From positions 1 to 64,000 of the forward strand of contig JAAELO010000297.1 in assembly GCA_024226555.1 (NCBI GenBank): DNA of 64,000 bases. Reading direction: 5' to 3'. Positions 45,530-54,529 of the stretch are shown one piece after another. The position numbers and the translations under genes were made by a program. Each line of letters starts with the position of its first letter. Positions within the stretch are counted from its first letter, which is position 1. The notes beneath the pieces are model-generated. The model worked only from the letters and a program-made list of their open reading frames with translations. It ran no database searches and was not told where the DNA came from. Source of the stretch: Desulfobacterales bacterium. Lineage in GTDB: Bacteria > Desulfobacterota > Desulfobacteria > Desulfobacterales > JAAELO01.

Positions 45530-46175
45530 TAAACATCCTCTTGGTGGCTCCCATTATGCTTTCTGGAAGTACTTCTTTTGCTTCATCAAATGTTGGTTTC
45601 CAGATCTTTCGAGCAGGTATTTTTGATCCATCATCATTTGGCTGCTCATGAATAATTGCTATGTCTGTAAGATCTTCACCATCTTTAGTTTTAACGCCTC
45701 TATTTACACCCACAGCACCTTCAAAATCGTTTTCCTGGTGCGTTGTTATGTTTTCATACATCTGGTTACTGGCTCTCAAAATGTCAGGATCGAGGCCTTT
45801 TCTTTCTTTTTGTTTTGCATATTCTGGAGATAGTTCCTGGTGTCCAAGATCTTGAGAATCTATATGTTTAAGAACTTTTCTTTCAATCAAACCAAGTCCT
45901 TTTCCAATTTCCCTGGACGATTCCCCTTCAAATTTATTTGCAATATTATCAAGGTTTCTAATAATTCTATCCCAGTCACCTGTGAGGTTTACGCCCATAT
46001 CTTTCACCATATTTTGATATTTAAGCTCAATTAGTAGTTCTCTAAATTGATAAGTTTGTTCCATTTGTTCTAATTGGTGTTTTGTCTCAATTTTAAGTAT
46101 TTTGTATTGATGATGTTGTATTAATAAAGCTACCAGATAAATAATGAATGGTATTACTACTGATTTTTTTTTCAT
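45522..46175 (-). CDS. Virion morphogenesis protein (Mu gpG-like) with an N-terminal membrane segment
   Basis: A 217-aa protein. Residues about 55-217 match phage virion morphogenesis proteins (NLDNIANKF, SPEYAKQKERKGLDPDILRASNQMYENI). Unusually, residues 1-25 are a hydrophobic membrane segment (VVIPFIIYLVALLIQ). The ATG at 46175 overlaps the previous stop by 4 nt, which supports the long form. An internal ATG near residue 60 (MGVNLTGDW) with a weak ribosome site could make a form without the anchor. Confidence 0.65.
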   Translation of the reverse strand: MKKKSVVIPFIIYLVALLIQHHQYKILKIETKHQLEQMEQTYQFRELLIELKYQNMVKDMGVNLTGDWDRIIRNLDNIANKFEGESSREIGKGLGLIERKVLKHIDSQDLGHQELSPEYAKQKERKGLDPDILRASNQMYENITTHQENDFEGAVGVNRGVKTKDGEDLTDIAIIHEQPNDDGSKIPARKIWKPTFDEAKEVLPESIMGATKRMFND

Positions 46176-46531
46176 CTAACCACCTCGATTTTAATATCCA
46201 TTACTTTGTCTCTGAATACTGAACCATTTTTTATATTGATAATACTGTAACGTTCGGAATCTATTGTTACCGGAGTGTCATAGACTATTAGCAAACCCTC
46301 ACTATCAATAAGGTTTTTTTCTTTCAAGTAGTCATAATCAATAGATAATAAATAAGCTTTATCTGTTTCAGAATAGCCTTCTCTTTCTCTAAGACCTTTT
46401 GTAATATCTTTGATACCGACCTTGAGTTCTATGGTGTCAAAATTTACAGGATACTTTCTAAAAGTATCTGAAATACTTCTCATGGCTTCTGAAAAGGCTT
46501 GAACATCATTATCTGTTAATAGATCACTCAT
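46172..46531 (-). CDS. Head-tail joining protein (119 aa)
   Basis: Starts directly after the previous stop. Mixed alpha/beta with strand-rich C-terminus (YSIINIKNGSVF). Position between connectors and the gpG-like gene suggests a head closure or stopper protein; no family motif is decisive. Confidence 0.5.
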   Translation of the reverse strand: MSDLLTDNDVQAFSEAMRSISDTFRKYPVNFDTIELKVGIKDITKGLREREGYSETDKAYLLSIDYDYLKEKNLIDSEGLLIVYDTPVTIDSERYSIINIKNGSVFRDKVMDIKIEVVR

Positions 46532-46732
46532 TTAACCAAGCTCCTTAACTTCAGGTCCAAGAACAACTTCAACAATCTGATTAGCCTTTTTATGACCTGG
46601 ACTGTTTCCAACCATAGTATATTTTGCAATCTGTATTTCTGGAAAAGGTGCTTTGTTGTCATCATAAGTGTCACCATTTTCATCAATCAAAACACTCTTT
46701 TCTATTAAAATTAGTTGTTTAGCTTTTTTCAT
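46532..46732 (-). CDS. Small late protein (66 aa), unknown
   Basis: Beta-rich with KQLILIEKSVLIDENG and IVEVVLGPEVKELG. It touches both neighbours, so it belongs to the head-tail connector block. Not recognised. Confidence 0.55.
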   Translation of the reverse strand: MKKAKQLILIEKSVLIDENGDTYDDNKAPFPEIQIAKYTMVGNSPGHKKANQIVEVVLGPEVKELG

Positions 46733-47110
46733 TTATTCAACCAACTTCATTGCAACACCTCTATCTGTTATTGTTCCAGAAACTGACTTCTCATTCTCCT
46801 GGATAGATTCTTCAAGGTCTTTCTTCATTTGCTTCAGGAAGTTTAATTTATCCACCCACTCTGCAGTACCGGATCCTTCACCTTCAGCATTCTTAAGATC
46901 CTTTTTATATCTACTCATTGCCGGAAGAATAAGATTCTTTGCCGTTTTATCAGCAATCAATGATTTCTGAAGAGTTGATAATTCAGATTCATTGATTCCA
47001 TCTAAACCAACTTTAGCCTGGTTCTCTTCAATAAAGTCCAGAACCGAATCAGCGAATATTTCAGCTTCATCCGGCAATCGATTCTGGACCATTTTAAGAA
47101 TTGTAGCCAT
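46733..47110 (-). CDS. Head-tail connector protein (gp36-like)
   Basis: A 125-aa helical protein following the capsid gene. MATILKMVQNRLP at the start and a helical core are as in connector (gp6/gp36-type) proteins. The start at 47110 is chosen because the longer frame overlaps the capsid gene by 60 nt; the capsid stop is 2 nt upstream. Confidence 0.6.
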   Translation of the reverse strand: MATILKMVQNRLPDEAEIFADSVLDFIEENQAKVGLDGINESELSTLQKSLIADKTAKNLILPAMSRYKKDLKNAEGEGSGTAEWVDKLNFLKQMKKDLEESIQENEKSVSGTITDRGVAMKLVE

Positions 47111-47111
47111 C

Positions 47112-48107
47112 TTAGGCAGCCTTCTTTCCGTAGACCAATGCTGCTTCGGTAAATATTTTTGAGAAACCAAAAATTTTACTAATTACAGTTTCTTCAAATT
47201 GCCCATTAATTATTTTGTCTGTTTCGATAAGTTCAGCACCATTCTCTTTTACAAGTTCAAGTGAAGCAGACTTATCAACTTGGACAATTTGATCATCACA
47301 AAGTGTTGTCTCATCCCAGTTGAATTTTTTCATATCGTATCCAAATGGTGTCGCAAGAGTTCCAGTTTTTGCTGTATCGAAAAGTCTTGAATCTTTGAAT
47401 TCAGGAAGCCTGAAAATCTCTTTGATAAGGGTTTTCTTTGCAAACCAAACCGTTGCTTCCCAATTATCCATATCAAGCATCCAATCCATAAGATTGTCGT
47501 AATCTATAGGGCTTTCAGTTTTAACAGCAGCGTTTGCATTTCCATCACCGTTAATGAGAACATGGACTGCATAGGCAACCATTGCCTTAGCAAGTCTTTT
47601 ACCGATTAACTGCATATGAATTGCAAGAAGAGGAAGTTTCATTCTTCTAAGAACTTCATAAGAAGCATTAAAAGCTATACCAATTTTGGCAAGTTTAATT
47701 GAATTTTTACCTGTATCCATCTTAACTGTTGGAAACTTAGCCCTTTCACCAATCTTCTTGAAATCAAGCTGCTTTTTATCAAACTCCGCCTTTATTGTTT
47801 CATAAACACCGGAGTCGATTACTGTTTCAGTTGCAACGAGGTCTTCTAATGTAAGATCTTTTGCACCTAATCCAACAATACCAATACGAACATTCCTGTT
47901 AATAAACTCAGGTAGTAAAACGCTATTCTCTTTAGTTTGGTAAAATGATTCTACTGTTGAAGTTTTCAGATTGATGTCTTTCTCATATAGAGCAAACTCA
48001 AAAGCATCTAATCCTTCCAATGAACTCGGACGTTCAAGAGCCAGAAGACTTGAAAAAGTAAGACCTTTATTTCTTGCTTCCTGGTACATCTCTTTTGCTA
48101 TTTCCAT
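47112..48107 (-). CDS. Major capsid protein
   Basis: A 331-aa protein following the decoration gene and preceding connectors, the position of Mu gene T. Typical of encapsulin/HK97-like capsids are the N-terminal arm, the long spine helix (SYEVLRRMKLPLLAIHMQLIGKR at about 150-172, split here by strands) and the A-domain ending IFGFSKIFTEAALVYG. A processed N-terminus is not evident. Confidence 0.82.
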   Translation of the reverse strand: MEIAKEMYQEARNKGLTFSSLLALERPSSLEGLDAFEFALYEKDINLKTSTVESFYQTKENSVLLPEFINRNVRIGIVGLGAKDLTLEDLVATETVIDSGVYETIKAEFDKKQLDFKKIGERAKFPTVKMDTGKNSIKLAKIGIAFNASYEVLRRMKLPLLAIHMQLIGKRLAKAMVAYAVHVLINGDGNANAAVKTESPIDYDNLMDWMLDMDNWEATVWFAKKTLIKEIFRLPEFKDSRLFDTAKTGTLATPFGYDMKKFNWDETTLCDDQIVQVDKSASLELVKENGAELIETDKIINGQFEETVISKIFGFSKIFTEAALVYGKKAA

Positions 48108-48150
48108 CGTATTATTTCCTTTAAAGATCTCTAAAAGTTATTTATTAAGG

Positions 48151-48522
48151 TTATCCACGGTCAAGATATAGAACCTTAGCTACATCATCTACATCGAGAA
48201 CATGATAAATTGTTCCAGTTCCTGCAGTAGTTGGTTCCTTAACACCACCAGACCCATCAGCAACAAGTTCTCTATCACCAGCTGAAATTGATCCTGAATA
48301 GCTGAACTTTTGAATACCAGTTCGCTCAGCTGTTAAAATGCCAGCTTCTTTATCAACTTGACCAATTCTGCAATAAAACCTGTCTTCAGCTGAACAAAGA
48401 TCTATTGTCTTTGCTGCAGATACTTTTCCAGTTTTACCAATGCTTGTTTCATCAACGGCATTTGCAGCAAGCATTGTTACTCCACTAATTCCAATTCCAT
48501 CAAATGCTACATCATCAAACAT
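48151..48522 (-). CDS. Capsid decoration/cement protein (DUF2190-like)
   Basis: A 123-aa beta-rich protein in the gp33 position between scaffold and capsid. GLY/ALA-rich strands with DRFYCRIGQVDKEAG and ELVADGSGGVKEP. I start at ATG 48522 because AAGGAG lies 6 nt upstream; a TTG at 48546 lacks a ribosome site. Confidence 0.7.
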   Translation of the reverse strand: MFDDVAFDGIGISGVTMLAANAVDETSIGKTGKVSAAKTIDLCSAEDRFYCRIGQVDKEAGILTAERTGIQKFSYSGSISAGDRELVADGSGGVKEPTTAGTGTIYHVLDVDDVAKVLYLDRG

Positions 48523-48554
48523 AGATCTCTCCTTAAAATCCGACAATCAAACTT

Positions 48555-49619
48555 TTATGAAATTTTAAAGTTTGAAATATCTTTTTGGGGTTTTTGTTTA
48601 GTGTCGTCATCATCTTTGGATGACCTTCTTGACAGTTTTTCTCCACACTTTAAACAAGATAGTGGAGCCTTTTCATCAACTGTTTCCTGGAACTCCCCAA
48701 CAAATGCTTTTGCTGTTTCAAGGTCAGCCGTTTTAATTACTTTGTCGATATAATCCTGCTTGAATGACTCACCCTTTGAAGCTTTGTAAAGAGTTACTGC
48801 TTTCTCTCTTGTTTCAGAAAGATGATTTTCACCAATTTCAGCAGTTACTTTAAGGGCTTTTACTTCAGATTTTAGACCTCTTTGAGTTTCAAAGTGTTGT
48901 TTCAATGTCTTCTCAAACGACTCAGAAGAAGGCTCTTCTGAAAGATCTAAAAGTTCCAGTGTTCCTTTTGATAATTTCATCTCTTCACCTTTATATTTTT
49001 GTTTTTTGTTGTCTTTTGTTAAAGCTTTTGCGAACGGATCCTCTCCTGCGTATACAACCGATACTTCACCGACTTGAGTAATCTCGGTAATGATCAGACG
49101 TACAAGTTCTCCATCTACTTCAGTTCCGATATGATCATAATAATATCTAAGATTTTCATGGGACTTTTTAAACTTAAACCAGATTGTTACAGAAGCTGAC
49201 CGTAAGGCTCCAATCTCAACTCCCCTTGCAAGTCTTGAATCAACCGTTTTATCGAATACAAAAGTTGAGTTAACACCTGGTGGATCGTTTTCTTCATCCC
49301 AGTATGGCTTTTCTGTAAAACCCTTCCAGTTGTTAACATCTGCGTTATGGTTTGCGTATATAGTAAGGTTCTCAAAAAGAGGTACAGCTTTTTTCAGCAT
49401 CCCTTCTTCTGTAAAGTCAAAAAAACGACTGGGAGTAACTGTCATTGAGAGATTCCTGAACTTTTTTCTGAAAAACTCTTCATCACTTGAATTTTCGTTT
49501 TCTTCATCTTGCTGAGAAAGTTGAATAGGTTCTCCAGAAACAGAGTTATTGCCAACCAGATCAATACTGAAGTTCGTTTTAGCGATACCTTTTTTTTCAT
49601 CTATAATTTCAAATGGCAT
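48555..49619 (-). CDS. Head maturation protease with C-terminal scaffold (Mu gpI/Z-like)
   Basis: A 354-aa protein. Residues 50-195 look like a prohead protease: His91 in YANHNADV and Ser141/143 in LRSASVTIWF are candidate catalytic residues. From about 210 to 330 it is a charged coiled coil typical of a scaffold, and the end has one CxxC (SCLKCGEK). An in-frame ATG at 48980 (residue 214, MKLSKG) follows GGTG, so a separate 141-aa scaffold could also be made, as Mu makes Z within I. Confidence 0.72.
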   Translation of the reverse strand: MPFEIIDEKKGIAKTNFSIDLVGNNSVSGEPIQLSQQDEENENSSDEEFFRKKFRNLSMTVTPSRFFDFTEEGMLKKAVPLFENLTIYANHNADVNNWKGFTEKPYWDEENDPPGVNSTFVFDKTVDSRLARGVEIGALRSASVTIWFKFKKSHENLRYYYDHIGTEVDGELVRLIITEITQVGEVSVVYAGEDPFAKALTKDNKKQKYKGEEMKLSKGTLELLDLSEEPSSESFEKTLKQHFETQRGLKSEVKALKVTAEIGENHLSETREKAVTLYKASKGESFKQDYIDKVIKTADLETAKAFVGEFQETVDEKAPLSCLKCGEKLSRRSSKDDDDTKQKPQKDISNFKIS

Positions 49620-49628
49620 AATATTCTC

Positions 49629-51839
49629 CTAATCCCTTGCTGCTTTTCTGTGTCTACAAAGTGGATGAAATGGTGGAGAGTCAAAACCTGCTTTTTGAAG
49701 GGCTTTATCAGATAGCCCTTCGAGATCCTCTACCTTGTATTTATCTGTTATGAATGGTGGTAAGTCTTTAACATCTTCAAAACCTTTACCAACAATATTT
49801 CCAAGTCTTCTGACTGATACTTCTACATTGAAAATCCTTCCAACCATATTTTTGCAATATTCACATGTTGCACCACTCCTTGGTCCAACAATCTCATATG
49901 TTTTAAAACCAGCTTCATAAAGTCTTAAAGATTGCCCCATGTTCTGGATTCTGTTCATGGTTGTATCAACAAGCTGCTCAATCTTCTTCCAGGATGTTTG
50001 TTTTACTACTTCCTGAAAAGATGCAATAAACTCCTTTTGAGTCTTTTCATCTTTAATATTTAGACCTTTGCTGATGTATTCTTCTCTTAACCAGGATATG
50101 AGCCTTTTGGACACATCCGTATTATCAGCAAGATAATTACCTTTTCCAAAGTAATGAGTATCAACAGCCTGGATATAACGAAGTGCATTCTTATCAATTG
50201 TTTTTGTGATATTAAGCGTAGCTCTTTCATTTGCTCTGACCTGTGTCATACTTGATGAAAAAAGGCTGAATTGCTTATCTTCAAATCTGTGAAACTTCCA
50301 GGCATCTTCGGTATAGCTCTTGATTGTTTTTGCAGTATTAGACTGTTTTACTGCTTTAGATATGGATTTTGAAAAAACTTTATATGCTGCTTTTGCAAAG
50401 GCTTCAGCTTTATACTTTTTGTTTAGTATGCTTTTGATTGTTACAGCAGCTTTGTTTTCAACAGATCGCATAAGTGAAGCTATATCTTTTGAATAGCTCT
50501 TCATTAGATCTTTTTTTAAAGTAATCTCAGGAACTCTTTTTGGAACAAAAACATACTTCTCATTTTCAGCATTATAGCTAAAAGTTACAGGATCAACTGG
50601 TTTAGGTTCTCCAGTAGCTTTTTCATAACCTAACTCTTGAGCAGCTTCATCAATGCTTATGTATCCTGCATTTTGTTTCTTTATAACATTATCAATATGT
50701 TTACTTTCATTCTCAACTTTCTCATTTTCTTTAAACTCACCACTTTCATTGAATTTTAGAGATACACCTGCATCAATTCCAATCAGATTAAGATCAAGAA
50801 TATAGCCCTTTTCAACAAAGCGTTTTACAACTCTTTTATTATTGGACAGGCGTTTATGAAGTCTTTTATAGTCTACTCCAGCAAAAGTTTCTGTTGTTGA
50901 ATAACTTCTTCCTGCCATGCTTGGTGGAAGATCAAGACCACTAAATACCTGTTCTTCATTCAAGTTAAATATTATCTTTGCTGCAGCTCCTGCAGTGCCA
51001 GAAATTGAATTATGTTTAATTTCCTGGTCTTTATAGTGAACCGCAACCCCCTGACTAAGTCCTTTTTCATAGGCTTTTGAATAATCATTTAATCTGTTTT
51101 GCAGTCTTGATCTATATCCAGTATCAGATTCTCCAGCTTGTTGATCCGGTATATCCATTGAAACATCAGTAAAGCCTAAAATGCCCATTTTTTTAATTAT
51201 CTTTGAAAACCCACCTATTGCATCGAGCTGAGTTTCAATATTCCTTAAAACAGCATAAAATGAAGGTACACCATAGGGATTACCATCCATAGTTTGGATG
51301 GGTGAGTAAGAATAAGTAAAAGGATTTAACTCGATATAGCTGTTCTGGAAGTTCCCACTGGTTTTCTGAAAAGGTTTATATTCTCCATCGACCTTCTTAA
51401 ATCTGATAGTTCTTACTGGTGGTATTACGACTCCCTTAACACCATTTGAAATATTATCCTCGATAACCCATTCAGCACTTAATGCACCCATCAAAGCAAC
51501 CTGTCTTATCAGGTGATTAATAAGGCCATCAACACCACCACCAACATTATAAATTTTACTTGCCTGACTGTTTATTCTATCAAGAACATAATTTGTTTTG
51601 TTTGAATCAACTTCTATTGTATGACCTGTGTTTGATAAATTTACTATTATGCTTAAAGCCTGAGATATATCAGGATTGAAGATTGCAAGTTGCTCAAGAA
51701 CTGGTAAATATTCAACTGGAAACTTTGGCTCTGTAATACCGTAAAAGCTTGATAACCTCTTCATCATGGTGTCGTCATCTGATTCAGACTGGTGTCCAGG
51801 TCTTACATCAATTTTCTTATTTCTGCTGAAAAACTTCAT
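49629..51839 (-). CDS. Portal protein fused to a Mu F-like minor head protein
   Basis: A 736-aa fusion. Residues about 1-400 are a DUF935-type portal (FPVEYLPVLEQLAIFNPDIS, TYSYSPIQTMDGNPYG, GLDLPPSMAGRSYSTTET). Residues about 460-736 are a head-morphogenesis domain of the SPP1 gp7/Mu F type, ending in the zinc-type motif CEYC (about 658) and PPFHPLCRHR. In Mu these are two genes, 29 and 30. No frame break or internal ribosome site separates them here. ATGA overlap with the terminase gene. Confidence 0.85.
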   Translation of the reverse strand: MKFFSRNKKIDVRPGHQSESDDDTMMKRLSSFYGITEPKFPVEYLPVLEQLAIFNPDISQALSIIVNLSNTGHTIEVDSNKTNYVLDRINSQASKIYNVGGGVDGLINHLIRQVALMGALSAEWVIEDNISNGVKGVVIPPVRTIRFKKVDGEYKPFQKTSGNFQNSYIELNPFTYSYSPIQTMDGNPYGVPSFYAVLRNIETQLDAIGGFSKIIKKMGILGFTDVSMDIPDQQAGESDTGYRSRLQNRLNDYSKAYEKGLSQGVAVHYKDQEIKHNSISGTAGAAAKIIFNLNEEQVFSGLDLPPSMAGRSYSTTETFAGVDYKRLHKRLSNNKRVVKRFVEKGYILDLNLIGIDAGVSLKFNESGEFKENEKVENESKHIDNVIKKQNAGYISIDEAAQELGYEKATGEPKPVDPVTFSYNAENEKYVFVPKRVPEITLKKDLMKSYSKDIASLMRSVENKAAVTIKSILNKKYKAEAFAKAAYKVFSKSISKAVKQSNTAKTIKSYTEDAWKFHRFEDKQFSLFSSSMTQVRANERATLNITKTIDKNALRYIQAVDTHYFGKGNYLADNTDVSKRLISWLREEYISKGLNIKDEKTQKEFIASFQEVVKQTSWKKIEQLVDTTMNRIQNMGQSLRLYEAGFKTYEIVGPRSGATCEYCKNMVGRIFNVEVSVRRLGNIVGKGFEDVKDLPPFITDKYKVEDLEGLSDKALQKAGFDSPPFHPLCRHRKAARD

Positions 51840-53353
51840 AGATTAACCTCCACAAATGAAGGTCCTATATCTGTAATCATTTTAGTAATTGGATTTTGAA
51901 GAAGCCTTAATGCACCTTCAGCAGCATCCGGTCCATCATCATTAACGTTCTTATTTAGAATATATAGCATTTGCTCAAGAAGTAGATCCTGATCACTATG
52001 CCCTTCAATAAAGCGTAGTTTTCCATGCTCCATAAGATAGGCTAATGTAGCGATTATTCTTGCTTCTTTATTGGATGTATTATGTACAGGTTCCCAGGGT
52101 AAATATCTTCCTACATCACGAGCATAGTTAATAATTGCTTCATGAAGAAAGTCTTCAAGCATATTGTCTTCAATTCCAATCCTTCCACCATATGCATCAT
52201 TGATTTGATAAGCTGCTTTAAACATCTCTCCAGGTGTTGCATGTCTAATCCAGGCATGAAGGCAATAAAAAATCATAGCTTTTCTATCAAGACCAAATGT
52301 AATAATAGCTTTATAATCATTAGCTTCACCGGACTTTGCAGAAGGATCCAGGAAGCTTGCAACCATTAATTCTAAATTTTTAATATCATCAGATGTATAG
52401 AATACACGCCATTTTTCTGGAAATGGGCTTCCTTCAGCTCCAACAAGATTGAGCATTTCTGCATTAAAAGAGACTGAACCCATCTTACTTTTTTTCTTTA
52501 ATAATCTATCAAGTGGCCATGCTTCGGGCCATAATGACCTTTGATTTTTTTTACCTGGATTAATAATGGCACTGTAAACATATGAAAGATAACGTTTCTT
52601 TCCATTCTCATCTTTTTCTGCAATTAGTTGAGATAAAATACTTTTTGGATGGAATAAATTTCCAACCATAATAAAACAGAACCCCTCACCAAGAGAACCA
52701 ATTACAGCTCCCCGTAGCCACTTGAGACCTTTTTTAATTAATTTAGGATTCTCTACATTTTCATCGTTTTCAAAATCATCAACAATTGCTTTATCAGGTC
52801 TATGTTCACGGTTTTTAAGACCTCTAACTTTTTCACCTTTTCCCCTGGCAAGAATACGGGTACCATTTGAAGTCGTAAAATCACTTTGTGTCCATTTGGT
52901 CTTGCTTGTTAGCTTTCCGAAGTCGTGGAGAATTCTTGGATTATCTTCAAGTTCAAGCCTGATAGGAAGTGTAAAACCTGTGGCTTGATCGTTTGTATCT
53001 GATATGATTATTATGAATTTTCTTTCTTCAAAACATATGTCATGCAGCGGATCACCAAATGTAAAGAAAGTTGATTTCCCATGTTCCCTTGGACAAGCAA
53101 CAAGAGCACAATCATCTTCAATATCACCGATTTCGGCCCACTCATCGTGGAATTCACCAAACGGTTTTGAAAAATAATGTGGTAAGTATGTTTCCATAAA
53201 GAAGAGTTTGTCCCATCTTGCACGATCAATTCGAGCTTCTTTCTTCTCTTTTGTATCGTCTTCAAAAGGACTTACAGAAGTAGTAATCCAATTCTTGAGC
53301 TGATCTGCCCAATCTGTATACCCTTTTTCTGTAATTTTAGGACGCTTCCGCAT
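51836..53353 (-). CDS. Terminase large subunit (Mu gp28-like)
   Basis: A 505-aa DNA-packaging motor. The ATPase part has the Walker A-like PREHGKS (in CALVACPREHGKSTFF, about 90), Walker B with the acidic pair near KAIVDDFEND (about 190), and the nuclease domain from about 320 (ASFLDPSAKSGEAND with its metal-binding Asp). I use ATG 53353, which has AAGGAG 4 nt upstream and overlaps the small subunit by 17 nt. Confidence 0.88.
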   Translation of the reverse strand: MRKRPKITEKGYTDWADQLKNWITTSVSPFEDDTKEKKEARIDRARWDKLFFMETYLPHYFSKPFGEFHDEWAEIGDIEDDCALVACPREHGKSTFFTFGDPLHDICFEERKFIIIISDTNDQATGFTLPIRLELEDNPRILHDFGKLTSKTKWTQSDFTTSNGTRILARGKGEKVRGLKNREHRPDKAIVDDFENDENVENPKLIKKGLKWLRGAVIGSLGEGFCFIMVGNLFHPKSILSQLIAEKDENGKKRYLSYVYSAIINPGKKNQRSLWPEAWPLDRLLKKKSKMGSVSFNAEMLNLVGAEGSPFPEKWRVFYTSDDIKNLELMVASFLDPSAKSGEANDYKAIITFGLDRKAMIFYCLHAWIRHATPGEMFKAAYQINDAYGGRIGIEDNMLEDFLHEAIINYARDVGRYLPWEPVHNTSNKEARIIATLAYLMEHGKLRFIEGHSDQDLLLEQMLYILNKNVNDDGPDAAEGALRLLQNPITKMITDIGPSFVEVNL

Positions 53354-53819
53354 AACGCTCCTTGAATTTATCAACGATTCTGTCAAAATTTTTACTAATC
53401 AGTTTCAAACCTGCTGGATCATGCTCTTTTAAAACTTCAGCCAAAGTTTCAAGAAACTCTAAACCCAGTTTCGGGTAATCAATATCAACTGTTTCCTGCT
53501 GATTTTTAGCCTTGAGTTTTCTTTCGTCCTGGTTAAGCTTTTCAAGTTTTATAACTCCATATATATCTTCAAGATTTGCTGTATCTGCTGCTCTTTGTGA
53601 TAGTTTTATGTGCAGCTTTCTAAGGTTCTCTTTAAGAGTTCTACTATTCTTAATCTTCTCTTTTCGAAGTGTTGACCAGGAACCATCTTTACCCCATCTT
53701 TTAAGAGTGCTAATGCCGACACTAAGCTCTTTTTCAATCTCTTTGTACGTGAGACCAGAATCAACAAAGAGATCTTCAGCGTTATATCGTATTTCCAGAC
53801 TGTATTCTTTGCGTGCCAT
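53337..53819 (-). CDS. Terminase small subunit / DNA-binding packaging protein (DUF1804-like)
   Basis: A 160-aa protein with an N-terminal helix-turn-helix (GLTYKEIEKELSVGISTLKRWGKDG, about 21-45), a helical middle and a C-terminal oligomerising region. It lies directly before the large subunit, the place of Mu gp27. Its start lies inside the preceding small ORF. Confidence 0.75.
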   Translation of the reverse strand: MARKEYSLEIRYNAEDLFVDSGLTYKEIEKELSVGISTLKRWGKDGSWSTLRKEKIKNSRTLKENLRKLHIKLSQRAADTANLEDIYGVIKLEKLNQDERKLKAKNQQETVDIDYPKLGLEFLETLAEVLKEHDPAGLKLISKNFDRIVDKFKERYAEAS

Positions 53820-53928
53820 TTTGCTCCTGGATAGAAGTGATCATCTTTTCAAGATTAAGAAGGCTAAGCTTTAAACGAAGATCACGAAGCTTCTTTTTCA
53901 AACAAAACATTAATAAAAATCTTCTCAT
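53782..53928 (-). CDS. Small basic protein (48 aa), previously unlisted
   Basis: MRRFLLMFCLKKKLRDLRLKLSL begins a Lys/Arg/Leu-rich amphipathic helix and the ORF ends QSGNTI. Support: a full GGGAGG ribosome site, start directly after the preceding stop (TAAATG), and a 38-nt overlap with the small-terminase gene, typical of coupled late genes. Composition suggests membrane or nucleic-acid contact. No family known. Confidence 0.6.
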   Translation of the reverse strand: MRRFLLMFCLKKKLRDLRLKLSLLNLEKMITSIQEQNGTQRIQSGNTI

Positions 53929-54117
53929 TTAATCCTCCCTTTTAAGCATCATCCGGGATAGTTCCCGAACAAGGTCTGTGGCCATCCCTGTTATCTTATC
54001 GCTTAATGCCTCTCTGCTAACCCATAACCTCCAGATTGCAGCAAGCTGTATTGCGTTAAACATTAAACTCAAAACAAGAGCAGCTTCTTTGCTGTGAACT
54101 AAACCAGGAAAATTCAT
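53929..54117 (-). CDS. Small membrane protein (62 aa)
   Basis: One hydrophobic segment (AALVLSLMFNAIQLAAIWRLWV, about 12-33) and a polar C-terminus. ATGA-type overlap with the upstream gene. It lies in the lysis block, so holin/spanin-related roles are possible. Confidence 0.6.
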   Translation of the reverse strand: MNFPGLVHSKEAALVLSLMFNAIQLAAIWRLWVSREALSDKITGMATDLVRELSRMMLKRED

Positions 54118-54491
54118 TGACTTGACCTGGACTTCTGGCCAAAAGCTTCAGTTTCAGCTCTATCTTTCAAAGTCTTACTTTGTCTTGATAGATCTGCTGA
54201 CTGATCAAGAAGCTTAAGAACTTCACTAAAATCATCAGCGATATCAGCAGTGACCTTACCACCCTGTAGCCTTGTAACGGCTTCAAGGAGACTATTTGTC
54301 AATTTGTCTGCCGGAGAGATCTTTACTTCTTCTTTAAGAGCAAGCTGGTCAAGCTTTGTATATAGAGCTTGAACAAGATCAACTATGCTTCTCTCAAGTG
54401 GAGTAAGTTCTGTATAATGCTGCTGACCTCTACCATTAAGGAATTCGAGCAATGAACTTTTTAGTTTTTTTATTCTTTCAGTTTCGACCAT
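54114..54491 (-). CDS. Coiled-coil phage protein (125 aa), unknown
   Basis: Helical throughout, rich in Leu, Lys and Glu (LTPLERSIVDLVQALYTKLDQLALKEEVK). No motif recognised. Lies between holin-like gene and the small membrane gene, in the place where Mu-like phages carry gp25/26-type proteins. Confidence 0.5.
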   Translation of the reverse strand: MVETERIKKLKSSLLEFLNGRGQQHYTELTPLERSIVDLVQALYTKLDQLALKEEVKISPADKLTNSLLEAVTRLQGGKVTADIADDFSEVLKLLDQSADLSRQSKTLKDRAETEAFGQKSRSSQ

Positions 54492-54529
54492 TGATCCCTT
54501 TTCCTGGTTGAAATTTATATTATTATTCT

